Positions 42,035 through 51,715 are shown, counted from the first letter of the stretch. The stretch is 64,000 bases of DNA from JBKHYJ01 sp046565505 (GCA_046565505.1 JBKHYJ010000035.1:1-64000), one strand, 5' to 3'. Numbers and translations are program-made. Notes: a model not told the origin generated them from the letters alone.

Positions 42035-43366
42035 ATGGCAAGATTCCTTCATATAGCTGATATTCACCTCGGCATCAAACGGTATAACCTGCCCGACCGG
42101 ACGGGCGATTTCTTCCGCGCCTGGAGGGAGGTCATCGAGCGGTACGCCATCGGCCGCCGCGTGGATTTCGTCATCGTTGCCGGCGACCTGTTCGACCGCC
42201 GCAACGTGGAGCCGCAGGCGGCCAACCACGCTATGGCGATGCTGCGCCGCCTTGAGCAGGAGCGCATCCCCGTCATCGTCATTGAGGGCAACCACGACCA
42301 GCATGAATCCACTTCGCGCTTCAGTTGGCTGCGCAGCTTCTCTCAGTGGCGCTACATCAGGCTCCTGGAGCCCGTTTGGGGGGAGGGCGGGGCGGTCAGG
42401 CTCGACCCCTGGGACGAGGAGGAGGCCGCGGGGTCTTACGTCGATATAGGCGACGCGCGGATTTTCGGCTCCAACTGGTATGGCACGACGGTCGGCAACA
42501 CCCTGCCGCTGCTCGCGGAGGCGGTGCGCGAAAGCCGCCGGCCCGGCGCGACAAACATAATGCTTCTGCACTCGGATGTGGAGGGCCAGCTCAACCGCCC
42601 CATACCAAACGCGCTTTCCATATCGAAGCTCGTCACGCTCCGCGGCGCGGTCGATTACCTCGCGCTCGGGCACACGCACAAGCGGTTCGACATAGAGCAG
42701 TGGGCCTTCAACCCGGGTTCGCTCGAAGCGTGCAGCGTTGACGAGGCGGGCACCCCGCGCGGCGCTTACCTCGTGGAGACGGATGGGCCGAACATAAAGA
42801 CGGAGTTCCTGCTCGCCGGGGAGGACTACTTCCAGCGCCCGTTCAAGCGCGTAGAGCACCAGGTCAGCGGCGCGGACGAGCCCGACGAGATTCGCGCCGA
42901 GCTGTTCGACGTGCTCAAGAGGGCGTGCGCGGCCGCAGACGAAGTAGAAGACGAATTCAGGCCCATCATAGAGCTGACCTTGCGCGGGCAGCTCGGCTTC
43001 AAGAATTCATTGCTCCGCCTCGACAAGCTGAAGGAGCAGGCCATCGAGGAGCTAAAGCCGCTCGGCCTGATAATCAACAACAAGACAGTCCCGAAGCTGC
43101 TGGCGGTGGCGATGGACCTGACGCGCGACGCGCCGCGCAACGAGCGCGAGCTGCGCGTGCTTGAGGACCTCATCAAATCGGACTCCCGCTTCGGCGCGCG
43201 CGCTTCGGAGATCGCGGCTATGGTGGTCGAGGCCAAGCGGCTCGCCCTCGAAGGGGAGCCGCCGGAGAAGATACTTAGCCTCATAGAAGAGAGGTTGTTC
43301 CAACCTGCGCCGCCCGAGCAGGCCGCGTCCGAGGCGGGCGCCGTCTACGCGGAAGGCGCAGATTGA
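42035..43366 (+). CDS. sbcD: SbcD-like DNA repair exonuclease (Mre11-type metallophosphoesterase)
   Basis: A 443-residue Mre11/SbcD-type nuclease with all metal-binding motifs: DIHLG (9-13), GDLFDR (50-55), GNHDQ (85-89), LLHSDVEG and GHTHK. The C-terminal part (about 280-430) is alpha-helical and more acidic than in classical SbcD. It would process double-strand break ends with an SMC-like ATPase partner. No sbcC follows; instead two small genes of other kinds do. The start at 42035 fits the first beta strand, although no strong ribosome binding site is visible. Confidence 0.85.
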   Translation: MARFLHIADIHLGIKRYNLPDRTGDFFRAWREVIERYAIGRRVDFVIVAGDLFDRRNVEPQAANHAMAMLRRLEQERIPVIVIEGNHDQHESTSRFSWLRSFSQWRYIRLLEPVWGEGGAVRLDPWDEEEAAGSYVDIGDARIFGSNWYGTTVGNTLPLLAEAVRESRRPGATNIMLLHSDVEGQLNRPIPNALSISKLVTLRGAVDYLALGHTHKRFDIEQWAFNPGSLEACSVDEAGTPRGAYLVETDGPNIKTEFLLAGEDYFQRPFKRVEHQVSGADEPDEIRAELFDVLKRACAAADEVEDEFRPIIELTLRGQLGFKNSLLRLDKLKEQAIEELKPLGLIINNKTVPKLLAVAMDLTRDAPRNERELRVLEDLIKSDSRFGARASEIAAMVVEAKRLALEGEPPEKILSLIEERLFQPAPPEQAASEAGAVYAEGAD

Positions 43367-43387
43367 TGTTGCCGGGTAGCATCTTCC

Positions 43388-44008
43388 ATGACAAAAGCGC
43401 CTGAAGAAGGAAAAATCTGGGAATGGCGCGCGTTCGGTCGAATAAGTGAGGCCCTAGCGGCGCGCATCTTCGCTTACCCCCTGCGCATGGGCCTGAGCGA
43501 CCTCCGCGGCGAAGACATCTACCTGGTGTCGCCGGCTAGCGATCAAAATGTTAAGCTCCGCGAGTTCCCGAGCGGGTGGTTCTTGAAGTTCAAGCTCCTG
43601 CTCGCCACAAAGCCGGGCGCGGTTGAACTCTACAGGGAGAGCGCGCGATTCACGCACAGGTTCCCTGTAAGCTTAGAGCACCTGGAAGAAGCGGCGCGGC
43701 TGCTCGGGGTGGAGCTGCCCGAGCTACCAGGAGGGCCCGCCACCTTCGACGAAGAAGCCCTCGTCCAGACGCTCGTCAAATCCTCCCCGCCCGCGATCAA
43801 GATCAAGGTCAGGAAAAAGCGGTCTCAATTTCAATTCGACGGCGGGTGGCTTGAGATGGCGGACGTGCGGTTCGCCCGCAATCAGGTGCAGTCCGTGTCC
43901 GTACACTCGACGGACATCGAGGTCGTTATGGGAATGCTCGAGCGCCTCGACATCGGCGGGGAAATGGAAGCCATGAATTACATAGAGGCGTGCAGGCGGT
44001 GGGGCTGA
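43388..44008 (+). CDS. Hypothetical protein, possibly CYTH-like
   Basis: A 206-residue soluble protein 21 bases after sbcD. It has an alternating pattern with basic beta strands (VKLREFPSGWFLKFKLLL; KIKVRKKRSQFQFDGGWLEMADVRF) and a C-terminal IEVVMGMLERLDI segment, somewhat like CYTH (triphosphate tunnel) proteins, but the ExExK signature is not evident. I cannot assign a function. The close spacing suggests cotranscription with sbcD and a possible role in DNA metabolism. Confidence 0.7.
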   Translation: MTKAPEEGKIWEWRAFGRISEALAARIFAYPLRMGLSDLRGEDIYLVSPASDQNVKLREFPSGWFLKFKLLLATKPGAVELYRESARFTHRFPVSLEHLEEAARLLGVELPELPGGPATFDEEALVQTLVKSSPPAIKIKVRKKRSQFQFDGGWLEMADVRFARNQVQSVSVHSTDIEVVMGMLERLDIGGEMEAMNYIEACRRWG

Positions 44009-44010
44009 GC

Positions 44011-44493
44011 ATGGCGACGGCAATGCGAGTCGACATTCGGCGATCAAGCGCCGGCCAGTCCGAGAGGCTGACCCAAATAGCTCATGCGGCGAAACGATAC
44101 TGGCGCTACCCCGAGCGTTGGATAGAGTTGTGGAAGGACGTACTCACCATCACGCCCGAATACATCTCGGATAACGAAGTCTTCTCGGCGGAACGAGGCG
44201 GCGAGGTCCTCGGGTTCTACGCTCTGGTCAAAAGCGGAGAGAAGGCGATTCTTGACCACCTGTGGATAGACCCTGCTAACGTCGGCGCGGGCGTCGGTAG
44301 AGAGTTATTCAGCCACGCCGTGCGAAGGGCGACCGAGATGCGCGCCTCCGTGATGGAGATCGAATCGGACCCGAACGCCGAAGGGTTTTATAAACACATG
44401 GGCGCGAGAAGAATCGGCGAAACCTCTTCAGAGCTTGACGGCCGGCCGCGAATCCTGCCCGTCCTCGCTCTCGAACTCCGAAGTGAGCAGTAG
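44011..44493 (+). CDS. GNAT family N-acetyltransferase
   Basis: A 160-residue GNAT enzyme: central strands (EVLGFYALVKSGEKAILDHLWIDPANVGAGVGRELFSHAVRRA) with the acetyl-CoA loop VGAGVGRELF, and the C-terminal MEIESDPNAEGFYKHMGARRIGE. It transfers acetyl from acetyl-CoA to an amine; the acceptor is unknown. The ATG at 44011 lies two bases after the preceding stop, so translation is probably coupled. Last gene of the sbcD cluster. Confidence 0.88.
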   Translation: MATAMRVDIRRSSAGQSERLTQIAHAAKRYWRYPERWIELWKDVLTITPEYISDNEVFSAERGGEVLGFYALVKSGEKAILDHLWIDPANVGAGVGRELFSHAVRRATEMRASVMEIESDPNAEGFYKHMGARRIGETSSELDGRPRILPVLALELRSEQ

Positions 44494-44743
44494 CAGAGCG
44501 CGAGTTGCGCCGCGCGCTTTTAACCGAGCATGCCCCCCGGAGAAACCAATCTCGCGGGCCTTCAGCAGCCCCGGCCCGAGGCCGAACATCGCCGCGATCA
44601 TCTGCGCTGCCCTGCTCGCGCGCTTGAACCGCGTCGCCATCATTCGTAGAGGCAGCGTCGGGCGCAATGAGCACCAGCGCTACGCAGAACTCGAATCAAA
44701 ATGCGCAAGGCCAAGGCTGATTTGGCGACGCTTAGATAGATCG

Positions 44744-46804
44744 TTACTTCAACCTCGCGCCGTTCGGGACCTCTTCGGCGAAGGTCGCGAGGATGGGCCG
44801 ACCGTCTTCGCCGACGGAGGCGGCCAGCAACATGCCATTCGATTCGAGGCCGCGGAGTTTGCGCGGGGCGAGATTCGAGACGACTATAATCTTCCGCCCG
44901 ACGACTTCTTCCGGCGCGTAATGCTCCGCGATGCCGGCGAGGATCTGGCGCGGCCTCCCTTCCCCTAGATCGACCTGTAGCCGCAGCAGCTTATCCGCCT
45001 TCGGGACGCGCTCGGCCTCAAGCACGGTCGCGGCTCGCAGCTCGACTTTGACGAAATCGTCGATCGTTATCTTTTCAGACTCGGGCGGGGCCGCGGCCTG
45101 CGTAGCCCCGACGGGGCTCGCCACTTCAGCGGCCTTTGTCGTCGCGTGCTCGACCAGGTCGGGCAGGGCCGCCTGCTCTGAGGCTTGCTCCGAAGCCCGA
45201 CCGGCCCCCGCCTCCGCCTCACCGCCTCCTGAATCGGCGCTCTTGTTTTCGATTTCTGCCATTATCTTTTCCTTATTCAGCTTCGGGAATACCGGGCTTA
45301 TACGATCTATCCTCGCCGCCTGTATCGGCTCGCCCCAGCGGGCCTGGCTCGGGTTGATCCGCAGGGGCTCGCCGGCGAGCCCCATCTGCGCCCACATTTC
45401 GCGCGCGCTGTCGGGCAACACCGGGGCGACGAGCAGCACCAGATGGCGCAGGCCCTCGTAAGCTGTCGCCAGCACGGCCTCCAACTGTCCGCGGGCCGAA
45501 GGGTCTTTCGCGAGCTTCCACGGCTGATTGTCCGTGATGAACTTATCCACGCGGGCGATCCCGGCCCACGCCGCCTCCAGCGCGCGAGAGAAATTAAACG
45601 CGCCGAACTCGGCGTCGAATCTCGCCTTGGCCTCTTCGATCCGGCCCCTCACGTCGGCGGCGCCTTCGGGCTCATGACCGTCCGGGCGCGGCGGGATGCC
45701 GTCGAAATAATTCCGCACCATTGTGAGCGTGCGGCTCGCGAGATTCCCCAGCCCGTCAGCCAAATCTGAATTGACCCGGTCGATCATCGCCTCGTAAGAG
45801 AAGTACCCATCCAGCCCGAAGACCACCTCGCGGAGGATGAAGTAACGAATCATGTCCGGCGTGAAATGTGAAAGAAGCTCGCCCGGGCGCACCACGTTCC
45901 CGATAGTCTTCGACATCTTGCGCCCGCCCATAAGCAACATCCCGTGGACGAACACGCCCCGCGGTATCTTTAGGCCGGCCGCCATCAGGAACGCGGGCCA
46001 GTAGACCGTGTGGAACCGCAGTATGTCTTTGCCGACGAGGTGGAGCCCCGGCCAGTACTTGTCGAACCCGTCGTACTCGTCGTTGCCCCACCCGAGCGCC
46101 GTGATGTAATTGGACAGCGCGTCGAGCCAGACGTATATCGTGTGCTTCGGGTCGTTCGGGACAGGTATCCCCCACTTGACGGACACGCGGCTGACCGATA
46201 AGTCCTTCAGGCCGCCCGCGACGAACGAGCGCACCTCGTTGCGCCTCGATTCGGGCCGGACAAAATCAGGCTCGCTGTCATAAAGCTCAAGCAGTTTGTC
46301 TTGGAACTTTGAGAGCGCGAAAAAATAGCTCTCCTCCTCAACCCTATCGAGCGGGCGCTCGTGGATGGGGCAGGCCGGGTTCTCTACTCCCGGGTCAACG
46401 TCTTTGAACTCGTTGCAGTTGCCGCAAAACCAGCCGGAGTAGTGCCCCTTGTAGATGTACCCGCGCTCGTCGAGCATGCGCCACAACTCCTGCACGCCCT
46501 TCTCGTGCGCGGGGTCCGTGGTGCGAATCCAACGGTCGTAGTCGATGCCGAGCGGCGCGAAAGCCGTCTTGAACTCCTCGACTATCTGATCGACGTGCTC
46601 TTTTACGGGCACGCCGCGCGACGCCGCCGCGCGCTCTATGTTGATGCCGTGCTCGTCGGTCCCCGTAAGGAAGAACGAATCTACGCCGCGCTGGCGCTTG
46701 AAACGTGTGATCGAGTCCGCGACCAGCGTCGTGTAGGCATGGCCTATGTGCGGTTTCGCGTTCACGTAGTAGATGGGCGTCGTGATGTAAAAGGTCTCTG
46801 TCAT
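44744..46804 (-). CDS. metG: Methionyl-tRNA synthetase with C-terminal tRNA-binding domain
   Basis: A 686-residue class I synthetase charging tRNA-Met. HIGH signature PHIGHAYTT (H19), KMSKT in GGRKMSKTIGN, and a zinc knuckle CGNCN...CPIH with the CxxC-CxxH pattern seen in some families. An Ala/Glu-rich linker (about 520-580) leads to a Trbp111-like tRNA-binding domain (VKVELRAATVLEAERVPKADKLLRL; PRKLRGLESNGM). The ATG at 46804 precedes the first strand of the Rossmann fold. It follows folE by 67 bases on the same strand. Confidence 0.96.
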   Translation of the reverse strand: MTETFYITTPIYYVNAKPHIGHAYTTLVADSITRFKRQRGVDSFFLTGTDEHGINIERAAASRGVPVKEHVDQIVEEFKTAFAPLGIDYDRWIRTTDPAHEKGVQELWRMLDERGYIYKGHYSGWFCGNCNEFKDVDPGVENPACPIHERPLDRVEEESYFFALSKFQDKLLELYDSEPDFVRPESRRNEVRSFVAGGLKDLSVSRVSVKWGIPVPNDPKHTIYVWLDALSNYITALGWGNDEYDGFDKYWPGLHLVGKDILRFHTVYWPAFLMAAGLKIPRGVFVHGMLLMGGRKMSKTIGNVVRPGELLSHFTPDMIRYFILREVVFGLDGYFSYEAMIDRVNSDLADGLGNLASRTLTMVRNYFDGIPPRPDGHEPEGAADVRGRIEEAKARFDAEFGAFNFSRALEAAWAGIARVDKFITDNQPWKLAKDPSARGQLEAVLATAYEGLRHLVLLVAPVLPDSAREMWAQMGLAGEPLRINPSQARWGEPIQAARIDRISPVFPKLNKEKIMAEIENKSADSGGGEAEAGAGRASEQASEQAALPDLVEHATTKAAEVASPVGATQAAAPPESEKITIDDFVKVELRAATVLEAERVPKADKLLRLQVDLGEGRPRQILAGIAEHYAPEEVVGRKIIVVSNLAPRKLRGLESNGMLLAASVGEDGRPILATFAEEVPNGARLK

Positions 46805-46871
46805 GGTCCGTTCTTGTTCGTGATCCTCCGGGGAGTAATCTCGGCGCGGCATTCAGGCTCAAGGCTCTGGA

Positions 46872-47486
46872 CTACCTGACGTTATCGCGGATGAGCGCCA
46901 TCGCCTCGCTCCTGGTGCGGGGGTCTTTCAAGAAGCCGCCCCTCAGCGCGCTCGTTACCATCTTCGAGCCGGGCTTCTTTATGCCGCGCATCTGCGCGCA
47001 CATATGCTCGGCCTCGATTACGACCATCACGCCCGTCGGCCTCAGTTCTTCGTACAACAGGTCGGCGATTTCGGTGGTCAGCCTTTCCTGTATCTGCGGC
47101 TTTTTCGCCATGATGTCGGCCACGCGCATGAGCTTCGACAGCCCGACTATCCGCCCGGCCTTCGGGATGTAGGCGATGTGCGCGATCCCGCTGAAGGGGA
47201 GCAGGTGGTGCTCGCAGATGCCGTAGAGCGGGATGTCTTTGACGATCACCAACTCGTCATGAGTCTCCGCGGGTATGACGTGGATGAACTGGCGGGCGTC
47301 TACATGCAGCCCCGCGCAAATCTCTTCGTACATACGCGCGACGCGGCGCGGCGTCCCCTGAAGCCCCGGGCGGTCCGCGTCTTCGCCTATGCCTTCAAGG
47401 ATCAGCCTGACGCCTTCTTCTATCTTCGCCAGGTCTACGGCCGTCTCCCGCCTGGCCGCGTCGCCATTCTTCTTAGCATTCGCCAT
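46872..47486 (-). CDS. folE: GTP cyclohydrolase I
   Basis: A 204-residue type IA GTP cyclohydrolase, first enzyme of tetrahydrofolate (or queuosine/biopterin) synthesis. Zinc ligands in GICEHHLLPF (Cys and His) and HMCAQMRG (Cys); conserved SKLMRVADI and KKPGSKMVTSALRG. The ATG at 47486 overlaps the larC stop by 14 bases and has GAGAGAGACGA upstream; the longer frame upstream is Arg-rich and unlike the family. Cotranscribed with larC upstream and metG downstream. Confidence 0.95.
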   Translation of the reverse strand: MANAKKNGDAARRETAVDLAKIEEGVRLILEGIGEDADRPGLQGTPRRVARMYEEICAGLHVDARQFIHVIPAETHDELVIVKDIPLYGICEHHLLPFSGIAHIAYIPKAGRIVGLSKLMRVADIMAKKPQIQERLTTEIADLLYEELRPTGVMVVIEAEHMCAQMRGIKKPGSKMVTSALRGGFLKDPRTRSEAMALIRDNVR

Positions 47487-48714
47487 TCGTCTCTCTCGCC
47501 TCTTCAGTCGCGTTCGTCGCGGCCCTGTAGGCTTCGCTCGCGGCCGCCTGGACTTCGTATAACGGGACGCCCGATTGGCCCGCGAGCAGGGCGCAGTCGT
47601 CATACTCAGGTTGAAAGTGTAGCGTGCGACCGCCATCGCGCGCCACCTTTATGCGCACGCGGCCGTAGCGCGTATCGACCGTTTCAACCGAGCGCTTGAG
47701 CACGCGCCGCTTCGCCTCGTAGTAGCGGACGCCGAGCGTCGTGGTCTCCGCGAGCAGCATCCCCGTGATCGAATCCAGCCTCCGCGGCTCGCAAAGGACC
47801 GTCAACAGAACGCCCGGCCGGCACTTCTTCATCTGTGCCGGGACCATGAACACGTCAAGCGCGCCGAGCGCAAGCGCGCGCTCAAGCACGAACCCGAAAA
47901 CCTGCGGGCTCATGTCGTCGATGTTAGTCTCGATGACGATCACCGAGCCATCCTCTATGACCGGGCGGTCCTCTGTAACTGCCGGCCGCGCGTTTTCGAC
48001 CTCGCCGAGCACGAGCCGGAGGGCGTTGGGAAAGCCGCCGGGGTCGCGCGAGCCTGCGCCGTAGCCCGCGCGCGTGATCTCCATCGCGGGCAACGGGCCG
48101 AACTCTTCACACAGCGTCGAGACGATTGCCGCGCCTGTCGGCGTCACGAATTCGCCTTCCAGATGGCCCGCGTAAACGGGGATGCCGCGGACAAGCTCCG
48201 CCGTCGCGGGCGCGGGTATCGGGAGCAAGCCATGCTCTGTTTCGACGGACCCGCTCCCGAGCCTCAGCGCGGACGAGTAAAACCGCTCGACCCCGAGCGC
48301 CTCAAATCCTATCACCGCGCCGACCGTATCTATTATCGAATCGACCGCGCCGACTTCGTGAAAATGAATTCGGTCGGGCGTCGTCGCATGGACATGCGCC
48401 TCCGCGTCGGCGAGCCGCTCGAAGACGCTTAAAGCCCTCGACTTCACGCCTCCCGACAGCCCGGAACCGCTTATTATTTCGCGTACGTCAGAGAGCGTGC
48501 GCGAAGGTTGCTTGCGTTCGTCCACCGCCACGTCGAACTTTATGGCGGCGATGCCGCTGCGCCTGACGCGCTCGGACTTGAGGCGGTATCCGCCCAACGC
48601 GAGCGTAGACAGTTGCTCGCTCAGCAACCCGAGATCGAGGCCGAGGTCTATGAGCGCGCCGATTATCATGTCGCCGCTGACGCCCGCGAAGCAGTCGAAG
48701 TATATCGCGCGCAT
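47473..48714 (-). CDS. larC: LarC-like nickel insertion protein
   Basis: A 413-residue LarC/DUF111 family protein: start YFDCFAGVSGDMIIGALIDLG, histidine-bearing HFHEVGAVDSIIDTVG, PAPATAELVRG, and a C-terminal domain with ETNIDDMSPQVFG and CRPGVLLTVLC. LarC inserts nickel into the pincer cofactor of lactate racemase, using CTP. Here it is in one unbroken frame, without a programmed frameshift as known in Lactobacillus. LarA, LarB and LarE genes are not in the window, so the client enzyme is unknown. It starts at ATG 48714, one base into the sirtuin stop (TGATG), with GGAG upstream. Confidence 0.92.
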   Translation of the reverse strand: MRAIYFDCFAGVSGDMIIGALIDLGLDLGLLSEQLSTLALGGYRLKSERVRRSGIAAIKFDVAVDERKQPSRTLSDVREIISGSGLSGGVKSRALSVFERLADAEAHVHATTPDRIHFHEVGAVDSIIDTVGAVIGFEALGVERFYSSALRLGSGSVETEHGLLPIPAPATAELVRGIPVYAGHLEGEFVTPTGAAIVSTLCEEFGPLPAMEITRAGYGAGSRDPGGFPNALRLVLGEVENARPAVTEDRPVIEDGSVIVIETNIDDMSPQVFGFVLERALALGALDVFMVPAQMKKCRPGVLLTVLCEPRRLDSITGMLLAETTTLGVRYYEAKRRVLKRSVETVDTRYGRVRIKVARDGGRTLHFQPEYDDCALLAGQSGVPLYEVQAAASEAYRAATNATEEARETNGEC

Positions 48715-49466
48715 CACCCGCGCTCCTTGATGAACTGGGGGAGAATGACGCCGCTTTTGCCGAGCACGGTGACGTCGGCGAAGAAAGTTATGTCTGTCCG
48801 CTCGGGGTTGACCTCGATCACCCGCGCGCCCGATTGCTTCGCGGTTATCGGCAGGCCGGCCGCCGGGTAGACGACGGCGGAGGTCCCGATTACGAAGAAA
48901 AGGTCGGCTCGCGTGGCGGCTCCCTGCGCCCGCTCGAAAACGTCTTCCGGCAATAGCTCCCCGAACAGCACCACGTCGGGCCGCGCGGGGCCGCCGCAGA
49001 CGAAGCACCGGGGCGGGTTTTCCTCCAGGGGGGTCTCGCGCGACTCGAAGGTGCTCGCGCAGCGCAGGCAGCGGGCGCGCCAGATGTTGCCGTGTAGCTC
49101 GATCACGTTCAGGCTCCCGGCCCTGCGGTGGAGGTCGTCTATGTTCTGGGTGACAAGCGTGAAGCTGTCGAACCGGCGCTCCCATTGCGCGAGCGCGAAG
49201 TGGCCCGCGTTCGGCTCGACCTCTTTGAGCAGGCCGCGCCTGTAGTCGAACCACTCCCATACGAGCGCCGGGTCGGTCGCCATCAACTCGGCCGACGAAA
49301 GCTCTGTGACGGGGCGGCCGCGCCACGTCCACATCTCAGAGCCGCCCCCCCCGCGGAACGTGGGCACGCCGCTTTCCGCGGATATCCCGGCCCCGGTCAG
49401 CGCCACCACGTTGCGCGCCCGGTCGAACATCATTTGCAAATCGTCTGTCACCTGTGTCAGTTCCAT
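48714..49466 (-). CDS. SIR2 family NAD-dependent protein deacylase
   Basis: A 250-residue sirtuin with NAD-binding GAGISAESGVPTFRG, TQNIDDLH, catalytic His in ELHGNIW, a zinc site (CLRC and CFVC) and GTSAVVYPAA. It removes acyl groups from protein lysines. The class III acyl-pocket motif Y-x-x-R reads F73-D-Y-R76 here, so the Tyr is Phe while the Arg remains. The gene is first in the unit sir2-larC-folE-metG. The ATG follows a short spacer and no strong ribosome binding site other than ACAGG-like is seen. Confidence 0.92.
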   Translation of the reverse strand: MELTQVTDDLQMMFDRARNVVALTGAGISAESGVPTFRGGGGSEMWTWRGRPVTELSSAELMATDPALVWEWFDYRRGLLKEVEPNAGHFALAQWERRFDSFTLVTQNIDDLHRRAGSLNVIELHGNIWRARCLRCASTFESRETPLEENPPRCFVCGGPARPDVVLFGELLPEDVFERAQGAATRADLFFVIGTSAVVYPAAGLPITAKQSGARVIEVNPERTDITFFADVTVLGKSGVILPQFIKERG

Positions 49467-49650
49467 AGTGATTAATATTAACAGGAGAAGCGCGCATGCT
49501 ATAAACAGGCGCGGCGAAAACTCAAGCGCCGGCGCGGGCAGGGCTTAACACGGTCTTTCAACCTGGGGTGACTTTTAAAAGCACTTTTCGGCTGATATCA
49601 TTGCTGATTCCACTCGCCCGTGGATGGCAAAACATGGAGATGGTTAAGGT

Positions 49651-51639
49651 ATGACCATTCAGCAAACGGTACAGGAGCGGCTGCGCTCCGGCATTAATAA
49701 ACTGTTTAACATAGACCTGGCGGAATTCTCCGTGGAGGTCCCCCCGCGCACGGAGCTAGGCGACCTGGCCTTCCCCGTCGCCTTCGAGCTAGCGAAACGG
49801 CTGAAGGCCCTCACAGGGCAGAAGCAGAACCCGAGGGACATCGCCTCGCGGCTCGCCGTGGAGATGCGCGGCCTCGAAGGCGTCTCCAGGGTTGACGTGG
49901 CCGGCGCGGGCTACATAAACGTTTACCTCGACCGGGCCGGCTACATACTCGGCGCGGTGAAAGGCCCCGACCCTATGACGCCGGCGCTGGGGGGTAAGAT
50001 CATCGTAGAGCACACGTCCGTGAACCCTAACAAGGCGGCACACATCGGCCACATTCGCAACGCCGTGCTCGGGGACACGACCGTCAGGCTGCTGCGCGCG
50101 GCGGGCGAGACCGTCGAAGTCCAGAACTACATCGACAACACGGGCGTGCAGGTAGCGGACGTGGTCGTCGGGTTCAAGCACATCGAGCGGAAGGCGCTCG
50201 AAGACATCAAAGCAATCGATGGGAGGTTTGATTATTACTGCTGGGACCTATACGCCCGCGTCGGCAATTTCTACGAGGAGGACCGGGCGCGCCTGAAATT
50301 CCGAACAGACACCATACACGAGATCGAGAGGGGCGAGGGCGAGACCTACGAGATGGCCGATTACATCTCCACCCGTATAGTCCACTGTCACCTGGATACT
50401 ATGGAGCGGGTGGGGATCGAATACGACCTGCTGCCGCGCGAATCGGACGTGCTCCACATGCGCCTGTGGAACGAGACGTTCGAGTTATTGAAGGAGCGCG
50501 GGGCGGTCTATTACGCGACAGAAGGGCGGCTGGCCGGGTGCTGGGTCATGCGCTCGCCGGACGACGCGGACCAGCAGGGCGAGGAAGCGACCGAACACGA
50601 AGCGGATAAGGTGATCGTCCGGTCGAACGGGACCGTGACCTACACCGGCAAAGACATCGCCGTACACTTATGGAAGCTGGGCCAGCTAAAGCTCGATTTC
50701 TACTACAAGCCTTTCCACACCTACGCGAGCGGCCACGTCGCGTGGATCACTTCGTCGAGGGAGGGCGAGGACGACCCGAACCACGCGCCATTCGGCAACG
50801 GCGCGGCGTTCTTCAACGTGATTGACATAGGCCAGTCCTACCCGCAGCACTACGTGAAGCTGGGCGTGATGGCCGTCGATCACGACGAGCGCGTGGAGCG
50901 CAGCGCCCACCTGGCTTACGAAAAAGTCGCGCTGACGCCCGCGGCGGCCGAGCAGTTGGGGCAACAGCTTTCTGAGGAAGACCGCAAGCGCGGGGCCGTC
51001 AGCATGTCCGGCCGCAAGGGTCTCGGCGTGAAGGCGGATGATTTGATCGACCAGCTAGAGGAGAGCGCGCTGGCGGAAGTGGCGAGCCGCCACGCAGAAC
51101 TGAGCCGTGAGGAGCAGCGCGCGACCGCGCACATGATAGCGGTCGGCGCGCTACGCTATTTTCTGCTCAAGTACAGCCGCAATTCGATAATCTCGTTCGA
51201 TTTTAAAGAGGCGCTGTCGTTCGACGGCGAGACGGGGCCTTACATTCAATACTCGGTCGTTCGCGCGAATTCTATCTTCCGCAAGCTCGCCGACGCGGGC
51301 ATCGACCCCGAAGCGGCGGGCGTCGAGGGCGTGGACCGCGGGCGGCTGGCCGAGATTCTCGGCGGCCAGGCGGGCGACGACCTGTGGTCTATTGTCTACC
51401 TCGCTTCTCGATTCCATGACACGGTGCGGGGGGCGGTCGCGGCGCTCGAACCGGCAATAGTCGCGAAGTGGGCCTTCCAGACCGCCCAGCGATTCAACCT
51501 CTTCTACCACAGTTACCATATCTTGTCGGAGGCTGACCCCGCGCGCCGCGCGCTGCTGGTAGCGGTCACGACTATTGTGCGCCGCCAGTTGATAGCGGCG
51601 CTAGCCGTGCTCGGCATAGAGGCGCCCGAGAGGATGTGA
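49651..51639 (+). CDS. argS: Arginyl-tRNA synthetase
   Basis: A 662-residue class I synthetase charging tRNA-Arg. The HIGH box is AAHIGHIRN (131-134), followed by ArgRS-specific DNTGVQ. The KMSK equivalent is MSGRKGLGVKADDLIDQ. The C-terminal anticodon-binding domain (FNLFYHSYHIL; ALAVLGIEAPERM) is complete. It is longer than E. coli ArgS (577) through an insertion at about 300-330 (acidic, DDADQQGEEATEHEADK in outline). GGAG lies upstream of the ATG. Confidence 0.96.
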   Translation: MTIQQTVQERLRSGINKLFNIDLAEFSVEVPPRTELGDLAFPVAFELAKRLKALTGQKQNPRDIASRLAVEMRGLEGVSRVDVAGAGYINVYLDRAGYILGAVKGPDPMTPALGGKIIVEHTSVNPNKAAHIGHIRNAVLGDTTVRLLRAAGETVEVQNYIDNTGVQVADVVVGFKHIERKALEDIKAIDGRFDYYCWDLYARVGNFYEEDRARLKFRTDTIHEIERGEGETYEMADYISTRIVHCHLDTMERVGIEYDLLPRESDVLHMRLWNETFELLKERGAVYYATEGRLAGCWVMRSPDDADQQGEEATEHEADKVIVRSNGTVTYTGKDIAVHLWKLGQLKLDFYYKPFHTYASGHVAWITSSREGEDDPNHAPFGNGAAFFNVIDIGQSYPQHYVKLGVMAVDHDERVERSAHLAYEKVALTPAAAEQLGQQLSEEDRKRGAVSMSGRKGLGVKADDLIDQLEESALAEVASRHAELSREEQRATAHMIAVGALRYFLLKYSRNSIISFDFKEALSFDGETGPYIQYSVVRANSIFRKLADAGIDPEAAGVEGVDRGRLAEILGGQAGDDLWSIVYLASRFHDTVRGAVAALEPAIVAKWAFQTAQRFNLFYHSYHILSEADPARRALLVAVTTIVRRQLIAALAVLGIEAPERM

Positions 51640-51715
51640 AGCCAGGTTTGCGCGGCCCTGCCTCCGGGGCTATATAATCAATTGAGAGGCTCATAAGCCG
51701 AGCGGGAGAACAGTC

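Noticed and set aside
41996..42859. Minus-strand frame opposite sbcD
   Set aside because: The plus strand encodes all metallophosphoesterase motifs, so this is a shadow.
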